Below are positions 51,667 to 63,298 of a stretch of 64,000 bases of DNA, in pieces. The notes beneath the pieces were generated by a model. That model searched no databases, was not told where the DNA came from, and saw only the letters and a program-made list of their open reading frames with translations. Source of the DNA: Lentzea albidocapillata subsp. violacea (GTDB lineage: Bacteria; Actinomycetota; Actinomycetes; Mycobacteriales; Pseudonocardiaceae); assembly GCF_900100275.1 (NCBI RefSeq), contig NZ_FNET01000014.1, positions 62,001 to 126,000 on the forward strand. The letters are read 5' to 3'. The translations under genes and the position numbers were made by a program. Each line of letters opens with the position of its first letter. The first letter of the stretch is position 1.

Positions 51667-51699
51667 CGAACGCCCCCGGTGTCGCACCGGGGGCGTTCG
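51667..51699 (+). terminator. Terminator of ctaJ-DUF5130
   Basis: A 15-bp perfect stem (CGAACGCCCCCGGTG and complement) around TCG, 12 bp after the stop. Confidence 0.85.
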
Positions 51700-51704
51700 C
51701 GTTT

Positions 51705-52340
51705 CTACGGGCTGACGTCGTTACGCGCGACCACGAGGTCGGAGATCCTCTCCCAGCCGAGCCTGCGGTAGAGGTGCACGCCGTCGGTCGACGAGAACAG
51801 CAACCCGGTCCTCGCCCCGTCCTTCATCGCCTCGCGGACGAGCGTGCCCATCACGACGCTGCCGAGGCCCCGCCGCCGGTGTGCTTCCGCGGTCTCGATG
51901 CGGTGGGCGACGGCGTCCTCGCCCACGACGGCCATCAACCCGCTGGCCGCCACCTCGCCGTCCGCCAGCACCCGCACGCCGATCACCGGGCTCCTGGTCA
52001 CCTCCACCGCGTAGCCCGCGGGTGGTTCCGGTGCCGGGTGGCCCGCCAGCGCGCGCCTCATGAACGTCTCGTCCGGCCGTGCCACGACCATTCCGGCCGC
52101 TTCGAGTTCCGCGCTGACCCTCTGCGGCGCGTGCGTGGGGACGCTCAGCCAGTTCGGTTCGCTCGTGGCCGCCACGATCCTGGCCATCGCGGTGGTCTCG
52201 GCGTCGTCCGTCGCGATCCACTCGAACCGCCGCTGCGGCCGGTCCACGTGCACGACCAGGTAGCCGTCGCGGTACTCGGACGTCAGCCCGTCGGCCGCGA
52301 TCCAGCCGCAGTGCCAGCGCTCCACCAGTTCACCGATCAT
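51705..52340 (-). CDS. GNAT-fold N-acetyltransferase
   Basis: 211 residues. ATG 52340 is the start; an upstream frame extends into a terminator hairpin. The GNAT acetyl-CoA loop is AHRIETAEAHRRRGLGSVVMGTLVREAM, with the C-terminal GLLFSSTDGVHLYRRLGWERISDLVV. Substrate unknown. Downstream of pepN on the same strand, separated by a terminator, so probably independent. Confidence 0.85.
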   Translation of the reverse strand: MIGELVERWHCGWIAADGLTSEYRDGYLVVHVDRPQRRFEWIATDDAETTAMARIVAATSEPNWLSVPTHAPQRVSAELEAAGMVVARPDETFMRRALAGHPAPEPPAGYAVEVTRSPVIGVRVLADGEVAASGLMAVVGEDAVAHRIETAEAHRRRGLGSVVMGTLVREAMKDGARTGLLFSSTDGVHLYRRLGWERISDLVVARNDVSP

Positions 52341-52358
52341 GCTTCCGGACGTTATGCG

Positions 52359-52393
52359 AAAGCCCCGCGACACGCGAACGTGTTGCGGGGCTT
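52359..52393 (-). terminator. pepN terminator
   Basis: AAGCCCCGCGACACG pairs with CGTGTTGCGGGGCTT (one G-T wobble) around CGAA, 14 bp after the pepN stop on the minus strand. Confidence 0.8.
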
Positions 52394-52406
52394 CCACTTC
52401 AGCTCG

Positions 52407-54968
<2,562 letters not shown>

Positions 54969-55131
54969 TGGTCACCTCGTCTGCCGCGCGGGTGGTTACG
55001 CGCTGACGTCGTCGGGAATGGTTATGACTCCCGCATCCAATCACGGAACCGGCGCTCGGGAAGAGATGACAGGGTGATCTGGTTGGGCTGATGGGGCGAT
55101 AACGCCACCGACCGTCACTGAAGGGGCACGC

Positions 55132-55740
55132 ATGACCGACAAGGCGAAGGTCGACTTCTACTTCGACCCTCTTTGCCCGTTCGCCTGGATCTCCTCCCGG
55201 TGGATCCTCGAGGTGGAGAAGGTCCGCGACATCGACCTGAGCTTCCACGTGATGAGCCTCGCCGTGCTGAACGAGGGCCGCGACCTGCCCGAGCAGTACC
55301 GGGAGCTCATGACCAAGGGCTGGGGCCCGGTTCGCGTGGCGATCGCCGCGGAGCAGAAGTTCGGCAACGAGGTGCTGCCGAAGCTGTACGCCGCGATGGG
55401 CACGCGCATCCACAACGAGGGCAACCAGGACTTCGACGAGGTCATCAAGCTCGCGCTGGCCGATGCCGAGCTGCCGGCCGAGCTCGCCGAGGCCGCGAAC
55501 TCGACCGAGTACGACGAGGCGCTGCGGGCGTCGCACCACCGCGGCATGGACCCGGTCGGCATGGACGTCGGCACGCCGACCATCCACATCGACGGTGTCG
55601 CGTTCTTCGGCCCGGTGCTGACGAAGATCCCGCGGGGCGAGGAGGCGGGCACGATCTTCGACGGCGCCCGGATGCTCGCCGGCTTCCCGTACTTCTTCGA
55701 GCTCAAGCGGACCCGTTCGGGTGAGCTCGACTTCAGCTGA
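55132..55740 (+). CDS. DsbA-family reductase, Rv2466c-like (mycothiol-dependent)
   Basis: 202 residues. [47 protein letters not shown] is the DsbA/FrnE-like fold with [27 protein letters not shown]. The active site reads Cys15-Pro-Phe-Ala, a single Cys, whereas a CxxC pair (CPWC) is what I recall for Rv2466c. So it works as a monothiol enzyme, probably with mycothiol, in oxidative stress or nitro-drug reduction. Start ATG 55132; a perfect terminator follows. Confidence 0.88.
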   Translation: MTDKAKVDFYFDPLCPFAWISSRWILEVEKVRDIDLSFHVMSLAVLNEGRDLPEQYRELMTKGWGPVRVAIAAEQKFGNEVLPKLYAAMGTRIHNEGNQDFDEVIKLALADAELPAELAEAANSTEYDEALRASHHRGMDPVGMDVGTPTIHIDGVAFFGPVLTKIPRGEEAGTIFDGARMLAGFPYFFELKRTRSGELDFS

Positions 55741-55745
55741 GGCCG

Positions 55746-55770
55746 TCCGGCTTCCTCAGCCGGATTTTTT
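55746..55770 (+). terminator. Intrinsic terminator with U-tract
   Basis: TCCGGCT, loop TCCTC, AGCCGGA then TTTTTT. A rare textbook Rho-independent terminator in this GC-rich DNA. Confidence 0.92.
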
Positions 55771-55799
55771 GTCAGGGGTGCTCGCTAGCGTCTCCGGAC

Positions 55800-56645
55800 A
55801 TGACAGATCACTGCGTCGAAGTCGCAGTCCAGGGGCCCTGGTCGCTGGCGACCTCCAGGGCTTTCTGGGAGGGCTTCACGCCGTCGGCGTTGCCGGAGCG
55901 CGACGGCGAGGCGCTGCGGGCGACGTTCCTGGTCGAAGGTGAGTGGCGCCGTGCTGAGGTCTCCGTGACCCAGCGCGGCGCCACTGCTGTTCTGTCCCTG
56001 TCCGGCGGCGGTGATCTCGACCTGGCGGCGGCCCAGGTGTGCCGGTTCCTGTCGCTGGACGTCGACGGGCGGGCCTGGCCGGAGGTCGGGCTGCGTGATC
56101 CGGTGATCGCGTCCGCACAGGCGGCGTTGCCCGGCTTACGGCCGTGCGGCTTCTACTCGCCGTACGAGGCGGCGGCCTGGTCGGTGCTGGCGCAGCGAGT
56201 CCGCATGTCGCAGGCGGCCGCGCTGAAGGCTTCGCTGCTGCGGGACGGCGTGTTCCCCGCACCCGCGGAGTTGCTGGCCCTCGACCTGGACCTGCCCGGC
56301 CGCAAGCCCGAGTACCTGCGGGCGGTGGCCGAGGCGGCGCTGGACGGACTGCTGGACGCGGTGACGTTGCGCTCGATGAAACCCGCGGCCGCCGTGCTGG
56401 CGGTGCAGCAGGTCAAGGGCCTGGGGCCGTTCGCGGCCGAGCTGGTCGTGCTGCGCGGGGCGAACGCTCCGGATGCCGTGCCGCACAACGAGTCCCGGCT
56501 CACCGACGAGGTGGCTGAGCGGTACGGGCGGCCGTTGGCGGAGGTGTCCGAGGCTTGGCGGCCGTATCGGACCTGGGCGGCGGTGCACCTGCGGGTGCTG
56601 CGGGAGCGGCGGCTGGGAGGTGCGATGGCTGCTTCGGGCCGGTGA
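55800..56645 (+). CDS. DNA-3-methyladenine-glycosylase-like (HhH-GPD) protein
   Basis: 281 residues. AlkA-type N-terminal domain, then the HhH motif VKGLGPFAAELVVLRGANAPDAVPHNESRL. The HhH-GPD catalytic Asp position after the hairpin appears to be His/Asn (PHNE), so activity may be altered, or belong to a variant subfamily. Expected to remove alkylated bases. Start ATG 55800, immediately after the DsbA terminator. The tandem array begins right at its end. Confidence 0.75.
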   Translation: MTDHCVEVAVQGPWSLATSRAFWEGFTPSALPERDGEALRATFLVEGEWRRAEVSVTQRGATAVLSLSGGGDLDLAAAQVCRFLSLDVDGRAWPEVGLRDPVIASAQAALPGLRPCGFYSPYEAAAWSVLAQRVRMSQAAALKASLLRDGVFPAPAELLALDLDLPGRKPEYLRAVAEAALDGLLDAVTLRSMKPAAAVLAVQQVKGLGPFAAELVVLRGANAPDAVPHNESRLTDEVAERYGRPLAEVSEAWRPYRTWAAVHLRVLRERRLGGAMAASGR

Positions 56646-57190
56646 ACGGCCGGTTGGCGTTGCGCGCATGACTTACGGCTTCGCGAAGGTGCTCTGCGGC
56701 CTCGTGTCGGCTGGTGTGTGACGTTCGGAGTGTGGCGGTCTGTTTGGCGTCGGGCGTTGGGCGCATGACTCGCGGTCTTGCGAAGTGCTTGCTGCTGCGT
56801 GGCTTCTCGTCGGCCGGGGCTGCGACGCTCGGGATGTGGCGGTCTGTTCGGCACCGGGCGTTGCGCGCATGATTCACGGTTTCGCGAAGGTGCTCGCTGC
56901 TGTGTGGCGTTGTGTCAGGTGGTGCTGTGGCATTCGGGTGTGGCGGTCTGTTTGGCATCGGGCGTTGGGCGCATGACTCGTGGCTTCGCGAAGGTGCTGA
57001 CCGCTGCGTGGCCTCGTGTCGGCCGGTTGTGACGCCCCGGCGTGTGGCGGCCTGTTCGGCATCGGGCGCAGCGCCCATGACTCACGGTCTCGCGACAGTG
57101 CTCGCTGCTGCATGGCCTCTCGCCGGCCGGGGCGGCGACGCCCGAGGTGTCGCGGTCCATTCCGCACCGGCCGCCGGGTCGCTGCCTACA
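56640..57190. repeat. Non-coding 104-bp tandem array, about 5 copies
   Basis: Five imperfect copies share blocks such as GTGTGGCGGTCTGTTCGGCA, GGGCGTTGCGCGCATGACT and CGGCTTCGCGAAGGTGCT. The CATGA marker recurs at 56667, 56764, 56868, 56972 and 57076 (spacing 97, 104, 104, 104). The period is not a multiple of 3 and no frame is shared between copies, so it is not a coding repeat. Short frames on both strands here are artefacts of the array. No CRISPR-like spacers. Confidence 0.88.
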
Positions 57191-57263
57191 CGGCTTCGTC
57201 AACCACCGGCCTGACCACCACTTCACCCGTTCAGCACCCCGGTCGGCGTGACCCGCGCAAGCA

Positions 57264-57306
57264 GATGTGACAGTCTGGAGCTCATCAGCGTCAGAAGTGT
57301 CACATC
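57264..57306. promoter_or_regulatory. Inverted repeat before the aldehyde dehydrogenase gene
   Basis: GATGTGACA (57264-57272) and its complement TGTCACATC (57298-57306), exact 9-bp arms with centres 34 bp apart, ending 17 bp before the GTG. Possible operator. Confidence 0.45.
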
Positions 57307-57322
57307 CGCCTGGAGGGCTCTC

Positions 57323-58675
57323 GTGATCGAGGTCGTCAACCCCGCCACCGAGGAAGTCATCGGCACGCTCGCCGAGGGCACGCCGGCCGACGTCGACGCG
57401 GCCGTGGCCGCCGCGGTCAAGGCCTTTCCGTCGTGGGCGGCGACCTCGGCGGACGAACGGGTGAAGGTGGTCCGGGCGATCATCGACGGGCTGAAGGAGC
57501 GGGCCGGTGAGCTCGCGGCGGCCATGACCCGGGAGATGGGGACGCCGCTCACCTTCAGCCAGAAGGTGCAGGTCGCGAACCCCGTCGCCATCGCCGAGGG
57601 TGTCGCGGACGTGCTGGAGCGCGGGTACTTCGAGCCCGAGGAGATCGGCAACTCGCTGGTCTTCCGCGAGCCGGTCGGGGTGGTCGCGGCCATCACGCCG
57701 TGGAACTTCCCGCTGCAGCAGATGGTCGCGAAGGTCGTGCCGGCGCTCGCGGCGGGCAACACCGTGGTGCTCAAGCCGAGTGAGCTCGCGCCGCACACCG
57801 CCGACCTGCTCGCCGAGATCGTCGCGGCGGCCACTCCGGCGGGGGTGTTCCAGCTGGTGCACGGCACCGGGGCGGTGGTCGGTGAGGCGCTGGCCGCGCA
57901 TCCGGAGGTGGACATGGTGTCGTTCACCGGTTCCACGAAGGCCGGGCGGCGGGTGTCCGCGGTGGCCGCGGAGACGGTGAAGCGGGTCGCGCTCGAACTG
58001 GGCGGCAAGTCCGCGTGCGTCGTGCTCGACGACGCCGACTTCGGGCGGGCGGTGAAGATCGCGGTCGCGAACTCGTTCATGAACAACGGTCAGGCGTGCA
58101 GCGCGTGGACCCGGCTGCTGGTGCCTGCCGAACGTCATGACGAGGCCGTCGAACTGGCCGCGCAGGCCGCCCGGAAGTACACGCCCGCGGATCCGGCCGA
58201 CCCGTCCACGCGGATCGGGCCGGCGGTGTCGAAGGCGCAGCGCGATCGGGTCGTCGGGTACATCCGCAAGGGTGTCGAGGAAGGTGCGACGCTGGCCGCC
58301 GGTGGGCCCGAAGCGCCGTTGCCGCAGGGGTTCTACGTCGCGCCGACGGTGTTCGGTGGTGTGACGCCGGAGATGACGATCGCGCAGGAGGAGATCTTCG
58401 GGCCGGTGCTGTCGGTCATGCCGTACGCCGACGAGGACGACGCGGTGCGGATCGCGAACTCCACCATCTACGGGCTGGCGGGTGCCGTGTTCTCCGCGGA
58501 CACCGAGCGCGCCCTCAGGATCGCCCGGCGGCTGCGCACCGGGCAGGTCGACATCAACGCCGCCGCGTTCAACACGAGCGCGCCCTTCGGCGGTTACCGG
58601 CAGTCGGGCAACGGGCGCGAGTTCGGCCGGTTCGGGCTGGACGAGTTCTGTGAGGTCAAGTCGGTCCAGCGGTAA
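57323..58675 (+). CDS. NAD(P)+-dependent aldehyde dehydrogenase
   Basis: 450 residues, full catalytic set: [59 protein letters not shown] (Glu general base), [15 protein letters not shown] (catalytic Cys), [10 protein letters not shown] and [12 protein letters not shown]. This contrasts with the dead paralogue at 8160. GTG 57323 has GGAGG upstream. The substrate is unknown. Expression may be tied to the inverted repeat before it. Confidence 0.93.
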   Translation: MIEVVNPATEEVIGTLAEGTPADVDAAVAAAVKAFPSWAATSADERVKVVRAIIDGLKERAGELAAAMTREMGTPLTFSQKVQVANPVAIAEGVADVLERGYFEPEEIGNSLVFREPVGVVAAITPWNFPLQQMVAKVVPALAAGNTVVLKPSELAPHTADLLAEIVAAATPAGVFQLVHGTGAVVGEALAAHPEVDMVSFTGSTKAGRRVSAVAAETVKRVALELGGKSACVVLDDADFGRAVKIAVANSFMNNGQACSAWTRLLVPAERHDEAVELAAQAARKYTPADPADPSTRIGPAVSKAQRDRVVGYIRKGVEEGATLAAGGPEAPLPQGFYVAPTVFGGVTPEMTIAQEEIFGPVLSVMPYADEDDAVRIANSTIYGLAGAVFSADTERALRIARRLRTGQVDINAAAFNTSAPFGGYRQSGNGREFGRFGLDEFCEVKSVQR

Positions 58676-58716
58676 TTGAGCTGCGAGTCGCGCCGTACCC
58701 GCGTATCACTGCGGGC

Positions 58717-59931
58717 ATGGCTGACTCGGCGCTGAGCATCCGGACCATCGACGAATCCGACCTCCCCGACTTCCAGCGGGTGATGGCCTGGGCGTTCCTC
58801 GGCGATCAGCTGGGCGAGGACAGCAAGTGGCTCAAGGTCCTCGAACGGGACCGGGCGCACGCGGTGTTCGACGGCGACGAGCTGATCGGCACCGCCGCGC
58901 TCCTGACCCGCGAGATCACCGTTCCCGGTGGCCGTCAGGCGCCGGCGGGCGCGGTGACCGTGGTGTCGGTGAAGCCGGGCCATCGGCGTCGTGGTGTGGC
59001 GTCGTTGCTGATGAAGACGCAACTGCACGGCATGCACGAGAGTGGTGAGGCGCTCGCGATGTTGTGGGCGTCGGAAGGCTCCATCTACCGCAGGTACGGC
59101 TACGGCGAGTACGCGACGAGCATTGCCATGCTCAGGATGCCCACGCGTATGGCGTTCCACCCTGGTGTGCACGTCAGCGACGCACGGATCCGTCAGGTGT
59201 CGCGAGAAGAAGCACTGCCCGTCATGCGTGAGTTCCACGAGCAGGTGCGGACCACACGGGTCGGCTGGCTGAGCCGCGTCGAACACACCTGGGACGTGCA
59301 CCTCGCGGACCGCGAGGCCGACCGCGGCGGGCTGACCTCGTACCGCTACTGCCTGCATCCCGAGGGCTATGTGGTGTTCCGGGTCAAGGCGAACGGCGAT
59401 TCGGGCGGACCGGCCAACGAACTGCACGTGCGCGAGCTGGTCTGCACGACCGAACAGGCCTACGCCGATCTTTACCGGTTCCTGCTGGACATGGATCTCG
59501 CCGGGGAGATCTCCTTCTTCACCGCCTGGGACGACCCGATCACGCACATGGTCGACAACCCGCGGAAGGTGCGGCGCGAGTCCACGGACGCGCTGTGGAT
59601 GCGCCTCGTCGACGTCAGCCGGGCGCTGCCGCTGCGCGCTTATTCGTCCGATGTGGACAGTGTGCTGGAGGTCGAGGACTCGTTCTGCCCGTGGAACTCC
59701 GGCCGCTGGCGCTTCACGGTCAAGGGTGGCGAAGCGACGGTGACGCGCACCGAGGACCCGGCCGACGTGTCGCTGGACGTCGCCGCACTCGGCAGTGCTT
59801 TCCTCGGCGGTGTACGGCTTTCCGTGCTCAAGCGGGCACACCGTGTGGTCGAGCACACGCCCGGACACGTGGACGCGCTGACGATCGCGTTCCTCGGTGT
59901 GACTGAGCCGCACTGCCCCGAGGTGTTCTGA
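58717..59931 (+). CDS. Eis-type GNAT N-acetyltransferase
   Basis: 404 residues. Two GNAT domains and a sterol-carrier-like C-terminal domain make up the Eis architecture. Residues ~1-160: TIDESDLPDFQRVMAWAFLGDQ, VTVVSVKPGHRRRGVASLLMKTQL (acetyl-CoA loop), SEGSIYRRYGYGEYATS. The C-terminal carboxylate typical of Eis is close to the end (EPHCPEVF). Acetylates lysines or aminoglycosides in mycobacteria. Start ATG 58717. Confidence 0.88.
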   Translation: MADSALSIRTIDESDLPDFQRVMAWAFLGDQLGEDSKWLKVLERDRAHAVFDGDELIGTAALLTREITVPGGRQAPAGAVTVVSVKPGHRRRGVASLLMKTQLHGMHESGEALAMLWASEGSIYRRYGYGEYATSIAMLRMPTRMAFHPGVHVSDARIRQVSREEALPVMREFHEQVRTTRVGWLSRVEHTWDVHLADREADRGGLTSYRYCLHPEGYVVFRVKANGDSGGPANELHVRELVCTTEQAYADLYRFLLDMDLAGEISFFTAWDDPITHMVDNPRKVRRESTDALWMRLVDVSRALPLRAYSSDVDSVLEVEDSFCPWNSGRWRFTVKGGEATVTRTEDPADVSLDVAALGSAFLGGVRLSVLKRAHRVVEHTPGHVDALTIAFLGVTEPHCPEVF

Positions 59932-59988
59932 CGGAACTCGCGGCGGTCGTTGCTCGTTGACGGTTTACCTGGTGTGGGAGGTAAAGCC

Positions 59989-60714
59989 GTGGGCACCATC
60001 GTGTGGGTCGTAGTGCTGGTACTGCTGGTCGCAGGTGTGTTCTACCTGGTCAGCCAGAGCAACGCGCGCAAGGCGCGGGAGCTCGACGACGCCAGGGCGG
60101 AAGCCCGCCGCTGGGTCGAGCGGCTGGGTGGGCAGGTGATGAGCCTCACCGGCAGCAACACCGCCTCGACGCAGGCGATGGCGGACGCGTCCGAACGGTT
60201 CACCGCCGCCGGTTCCCAGATGGAGCAGGCCCGCACGATCCCGCAGGCCCGGCTGGTCACCGAGACCGCGATGGAGGGCCTGCACTACGTGCGCGCGGCG
60301 CGTGAGGCCATGGGCATGGACCCCGGCCCCGCACTGCCCGAAAGCTTGAGCCAGAAGCGGGCGGGTGCCGTCAGCGAGGACCGTCAGGTCGCCGTCGAGG
60401 GTCACCAGTACGCCGCGTCGCCGCACTCCGGTTCGGGCACGCCCTACTACTACCCCGGTGGCATGGTCGCCGGACGCCCGGTGCCGCGTGGCTGGTACTC
60501 CGAGCCGTGGTGGAAGCCCGCGCTCGTGGCCGGTGCGTGGGGCGTCGGCACGTTCCTGCTGATGGACGCCATGTTCTCCGGCATGCACGGTGTCGGCGAC
60601 ATGGGCATGGGCGACGCCGGCATGGGAGACATGGGTGACATGGGCGGTGCCGCCGACGCGGGCGACACCGGTGGCTTCGACTTCGGCGACATGGGCGGCG
60701 GGTTCGACTTCTAG
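59989..60714 (+). CDS. Membrane protein with Gly-Met-Asp-rich tail
   Basis: 241 residues from GTG 59989 (GGGAGG upstream). A single N-terminal helix (IVWVVVLVLLVAGVFYLVSQS), then a charged helical domain with RKARELDDARAEARRWVERLGGQV, a Pro/Tyr-rich linker (YYYPGG), and a C-terminal hydrophobic stretch (WWKPALVAGAWGVGTFLLMDAMF). The tail repeats GMGD, GDMG and ends GFDFGDMGGGFDF. Function unknown; the Met/Asp-rich tail could bind metal (speculation). Confidence 0.72.
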   Translation: MGTIVWVVVLVLLVAGVFYLVSQSNARKARELDDARAEARRWVERLGGQVMSLTGSNTASTQAMADASERFTAAGSQMEQARTIPQARLVTETAMEGLHYVRAAREAMGMDPGPALPESLSQKRAGAVSEDRQVAVEGHQYAASPHSGSGTPYYYPGGMVAGRPVPRGWYSEPWWKPALVAGAWGVGTFLLMDAMFSGMHGVGDMGMGDAGMGDMGDMGGAADAGDTGGFDFGDMGGGFDF

Positions 60715-60726
60715 CCGCGTTTCAAG

Positions 60727-60756
60727 CGTCTGCAAACGGTGGTACCTGCAGACGCC
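60727..60756. terminator. Hairpin between convergent genes
   Basis: Perfect 9-bp stem GCGTCTGCA with its complement, 12-nt loop. Confidence 0.65.
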
Positions 60757-60757
60757 G

Positions 60758-61558
60758 TCAGGGCTGGCAGGCGGGGCACCAGAAGAGGTTGCGGGCCGCC
60801 AGTTCGGTGGTCATGACCTCGGTGCCGCAGACCAGGCACGGCTCCCCGGCACGGCGGTAGACGTACACCTCACCGCCGTGCCGATCCACGCGTGGCGCGC
60901 GTCCCATGGCACGGGGCATGTGCTCGGCGCGGACGGTGTTGATCTGCCCGACCTTCACGCCGTCCTTCATCAGCACGACCAGGTCGGCCCAGATCACGTC
61001 CCACAGCTCGCGGCTGACCTTGTTGCCGACCAGCAGCGGGTTCACGTTGTGCCGGAACAGCACCTCGGCGCGGTAGACGTTGCCGACGCCCGCGAGGACG
61101 CTCTGGTCCATCAGCAGCACGGCCAGCGACTGCTTCGACCGGATGATCCGCTCGTAGGCGCGGTCCGGGTCGGCGTCGCGGCGCAACGGGTCGGGCCCGA
61201 GCCGGTCGCGGATCGCCTTGACCTCGGCCTTGTTCAGCACCTCGCACGCGGTCGGGCCGCGCAGGTCCGTCCAGTGCGTCTCGCCGGCCATCCGCATGCG
61301 GACCTGGCCGACGGGCAGCAGGACCGGCAGCGGCGACTCGGTGAACGTCCCGTAGAGACCGAGGTGGACGTGCACGATCGCGTCCGGGCCGTAGACGTGG
61401 AACAGGTGCTTCCCGTGAGCCTCGGCGCGAACGAGCGTGCGTCCGTCCACAAGGGACGCCGAGAAGCGGCCCTGCGGACTGGTGACGGACACGGGCCTGC
61501 CCGCGTACCGACGCTGGTGCAGCCGCGCGAGGCGGTGCAGCGTGTGGCCCTCAGGCAC
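60758..61558 (-). CDS. nei: Endonuclease VIII/Fpg-family DNA glycosylase (Nei1, Rv2464c-like)
   Basis: 266 residues. N-terminus PEGHTLHRLARLHQRRYAG supplies the catalytic Pro-Glu (after Met removal). AGVGNVYRAEVLFRHNVNP is the helix-two-turn-helix. The C-terminal zinc finger has four Cys (CLVCG and CPAC). It excises oxidised pyrimidines. Start GTG 61558. Overlaps the rpiB stop by 8 bp, an operon as in mycobacteria. Confidence 0.95.
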   Translation of the reverse strand: MPEGHTLHRLARLHQRRYAGRPVSVTSPQGRFSASLVDGRTLVRAEAHGKHLFHVYGPDAIVHVHLGLYGTFTESPLPVLLPVGQVRMRMAGETHWTDLRGPTACEVLNKAEVKAIRDRLGPDPLRRDADPDRAYERIIRSKQSLAVLLMDQSVLAGVGNVYRAEVLFRHNVNPLLVGNKVSRELWDVIWADLVVLMKDGVKVGQINTVRAEHMPRAMGRAPRVDRHGGEVYVYRRAGEPCLVCGTEVMTTELAARNLFWCPACQP

Positions 61559-62000
61559 GGTCTTCGTAGGCGCTAACCTGGTCGATCCGGCGCTGGTGGC
61601 GCGGCTCGCCCGAGAACGGCGTCCGGAGGAACGCCGACACGATCTCGGTCGCCTCCTCGGCGGTGTGCTGGCGGGCGCCGATGCCGACGAGCAGGGCGTC
61701 GTTGTGCTGGCGGGCGAGCTGCGCGGTGTCGACGTTCCACGCCAGCGCGGCGCGGGCGCCCTTCACCTTGTTCGCGGCGATCTGCTCGCCGTTGCCCGAG
61801 CCGCCGATCACGACGCCGAGGCTGCCGGGGTCGGCCACGACCTTCTCGGCCGCGTCGACGCAGAACGACACGTAGTCGTCCAAAGCGTCGTACTCGTGGG
61901 CGCCGACGTCGACGACCTCGTAGCCCTGCTCGGTGAGAGCCGTGGACAGGTGGGACTTCAGCTCGAAGCCAGCGTGGTCTGCTGCCAGATAAACGCGCAC
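61551..62000 (-). CDS. rpiB: Ribose-5-phosphate isomerase B
   Basis: 149 residues. VYLAADHAGFELKSHL, GVVIGGSGNGEQIAANKV, NDALLVGIGARQHT are the RpiB signatures. Position of the E. coli catalytic Cys is occupied by a Ser/Gly-Asn-Gly-Glu motif (GSGNGEQ), as in mycobacterial RpiB, which uses Glu. Interconverts ribulose and ribose 5-phosphate. Start GTG 62000. Upstream of nei in one operon. Confidence 0.94.
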   Translation of the reverse strand: MRVYLAADHAGFELKSHLSTALTEQGYEVVDVGAHEYDALDDYVSFCVDAAEKVVADPGSLGVVIGGSGNGEQIAANKVKGARAALAWNVDTAQLARQHNDALLVGIGARQHTAEEATEIVSAFLRTPFSGEPRHQRRIDQVSAYEDRA

Positions 62001-62027
62001 GTCAAGGAGTCTGACACGCTGGTGAGT

Positions 62028-62693
62028 ATGTTCAGCCAGGAGGGGTACCAGCTGAGGCTGGAATGGGGGCCCGAGGGTGTCAAGGCCCTGCGGGACTGTG
62101 ACGTGCTGGTCATCGTCGACGTGCTGTCGTTCACGACGTCCGTCGACCTGGTGGTGGGCAACGGCGGCCAGGTGCGTCCGTCGCGGTGGAAGCCCTCGTC
62201 GGGAAAAACTTTGCGACCAGCATCACTCGTGGGGGAGACCGGACTGGTCGAGCTGCCGTCGCCGAACGGCTCGAACCTGTGCTTCCTCGCCGCCGAGACC
62301 GGCGCCCACGTGCTCGCGGCCTGCCTGCGCAACGCCACGGCGGTGGCCAGGCGGGCGCAGGCGCTGGGGGAGACCATCGGGGTGATCCCCGGCGGCGAGC
62401 GGTGGGGGCTCGACATCCTCAACGCGGGCCCGCGTGAGTTCGGGCCGTTGCGGCCGTGCGCCGAGGACTACCTGGGTGCCGGAGCGGTGCTGGCCGCGCT
62501 GACGGGGAGCGCGTCGCCGGAGGCCAGGCTCGCGGCCACCGCGTTCCGGACCACCGACGTCCCGGCCGCGGTGAGGGGCTGCGGGTCGGGCCGGGAACTG
62601 GTCGAGAACGGCCACTCCGCCGACGTCGACCTCGCGGTGCGGATCAACGTCAGCAGCGCTGCTCCCGTGCTCGTGGACGGCGTGCTGCGGTGA
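62028..62693 (+). CDS. 2-phosphosulfolactate phosphatase-family protein (ComB-like)
   Basis: 221 residues. VLVIVDVLSFTTSVDLVVGNGG, GLVELPSPNGSNLCFLAAETGAHVLAACLRNATAVA and IGVIPGGERWGLDILNAGPREFGPLRPCAEDYLGAGAV match ComB. In archaea the enzyme belongs to coenzyme M synthesis; bacterial members have unclear roles. ATG 62028, or GTG 62022. Its stop overlaps the next gene as GTGA. Confidence 0.85.
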   Translation: MFSQEGYQLRLEWGPEGVKALRDCDVLVIVDVLSFTTSVDLVVGNGGQVRPSRWKPSSGKTLRPASLVGETGLVELPSPNGSNLCFLAAETGAHVLAACLRNATAVARRAQALGETIGVIPGGERWGLDILNAGPREFGPLRPCAEDYLGAGAVLAALTGSASPEARLAATAFRTTDVPAAVRGCGSGRELVENGHSADVDLAVRINVSSAAPVLVDGVLR

Positions 62694-63298
62694 TCGAGAT
62701 CGCGGACGGGATCTTCATCCGCCGGCACACCGAACTCGACCTCACGCTCGGTCTCGTCACCGGGGCGGGCGAGTCGCTGCTCGTCGACTCCGGCATGGAC
62801 ACCGCCCTCGCACGCGAGATCAGGCCGTCGCGGATCGTGTTGACGCACAACCACTTCGACCACGTGCTGGCCACCGAGGCGTTCCTGCCGTGCGAGGTGT
62901 GGGCGCACGAGGGCTGCGTGGTGGACGAGTCGCTGCTCGAAGACCGCGCCAAGCACTACGACGAACCGTTCGAGGGCACGCTCGTCGCGCCCACGCACAC
63001 GTTCCGCGACACCGTCACGCTGGACGTCGGCGGACGCCGGGTCGACCTGCACCACTTCGGCCCCGCGCACACCTCGCACGACGTGGTCGTGCACGTGCCG
63101 GACGCCGGCGTCGTGTTCGCGGGTGACCTGGTCGAACAGGGCGCTCCCGCCCAGGCGGGCCCGGACGCGACGCCGGCGAACTGGCGCCACGTCCTCGACC
63201 TGCTGCTGGAGCTCGAACCGCGGATCGTCGTGCCGGGCCACGGTGACCCGGTCGACGCGAGGTTCGTGCGCGAGATGGCTATCCCGGAGGCCACGTGA
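62690..63298 (+). CDS. MBL-fold metallo-hydrolase
   Basis: 202 residues. The metal motif THNHFDHVLATE (HxHxDH-like), HHFGPAHTSHDVVVHVPDAG VVFAGDLVEQG and VPGHGDPVD cover the ligands of the beta-lactamase fold. Glyoxalase II/lactamase-like hydrolase; substrate unknown. GTG 62690 overlaps the previous stop (GTGA), thus co-translated. Confidence 0.88.
   Translation: MIEIADGIFIRRHTELDLTLGLVTGAGESLLVDSGMDTALAREIRPSRIVLTHNHFDHVLATEAFLPCEVWAHEGCVVDESLLEDRAKHYDEPFEGTLVAPTHTFRDTVTLDVGGRRVDLHHFGPAHTSHDVVVHVPDAGVVFAGDLVEQGAPAQAGPDATPANWRHVLDLLLELEPRIVVPGHGDPVDARFVREMAIPEAT

Noticed and set aside
56640-57190. Small Arg/Thr/His-rich open frames on both strands
   Set aside because: They arise from the 104-bp repeats, which shift frame between copies; no ribosome binding site and no shared peptide.
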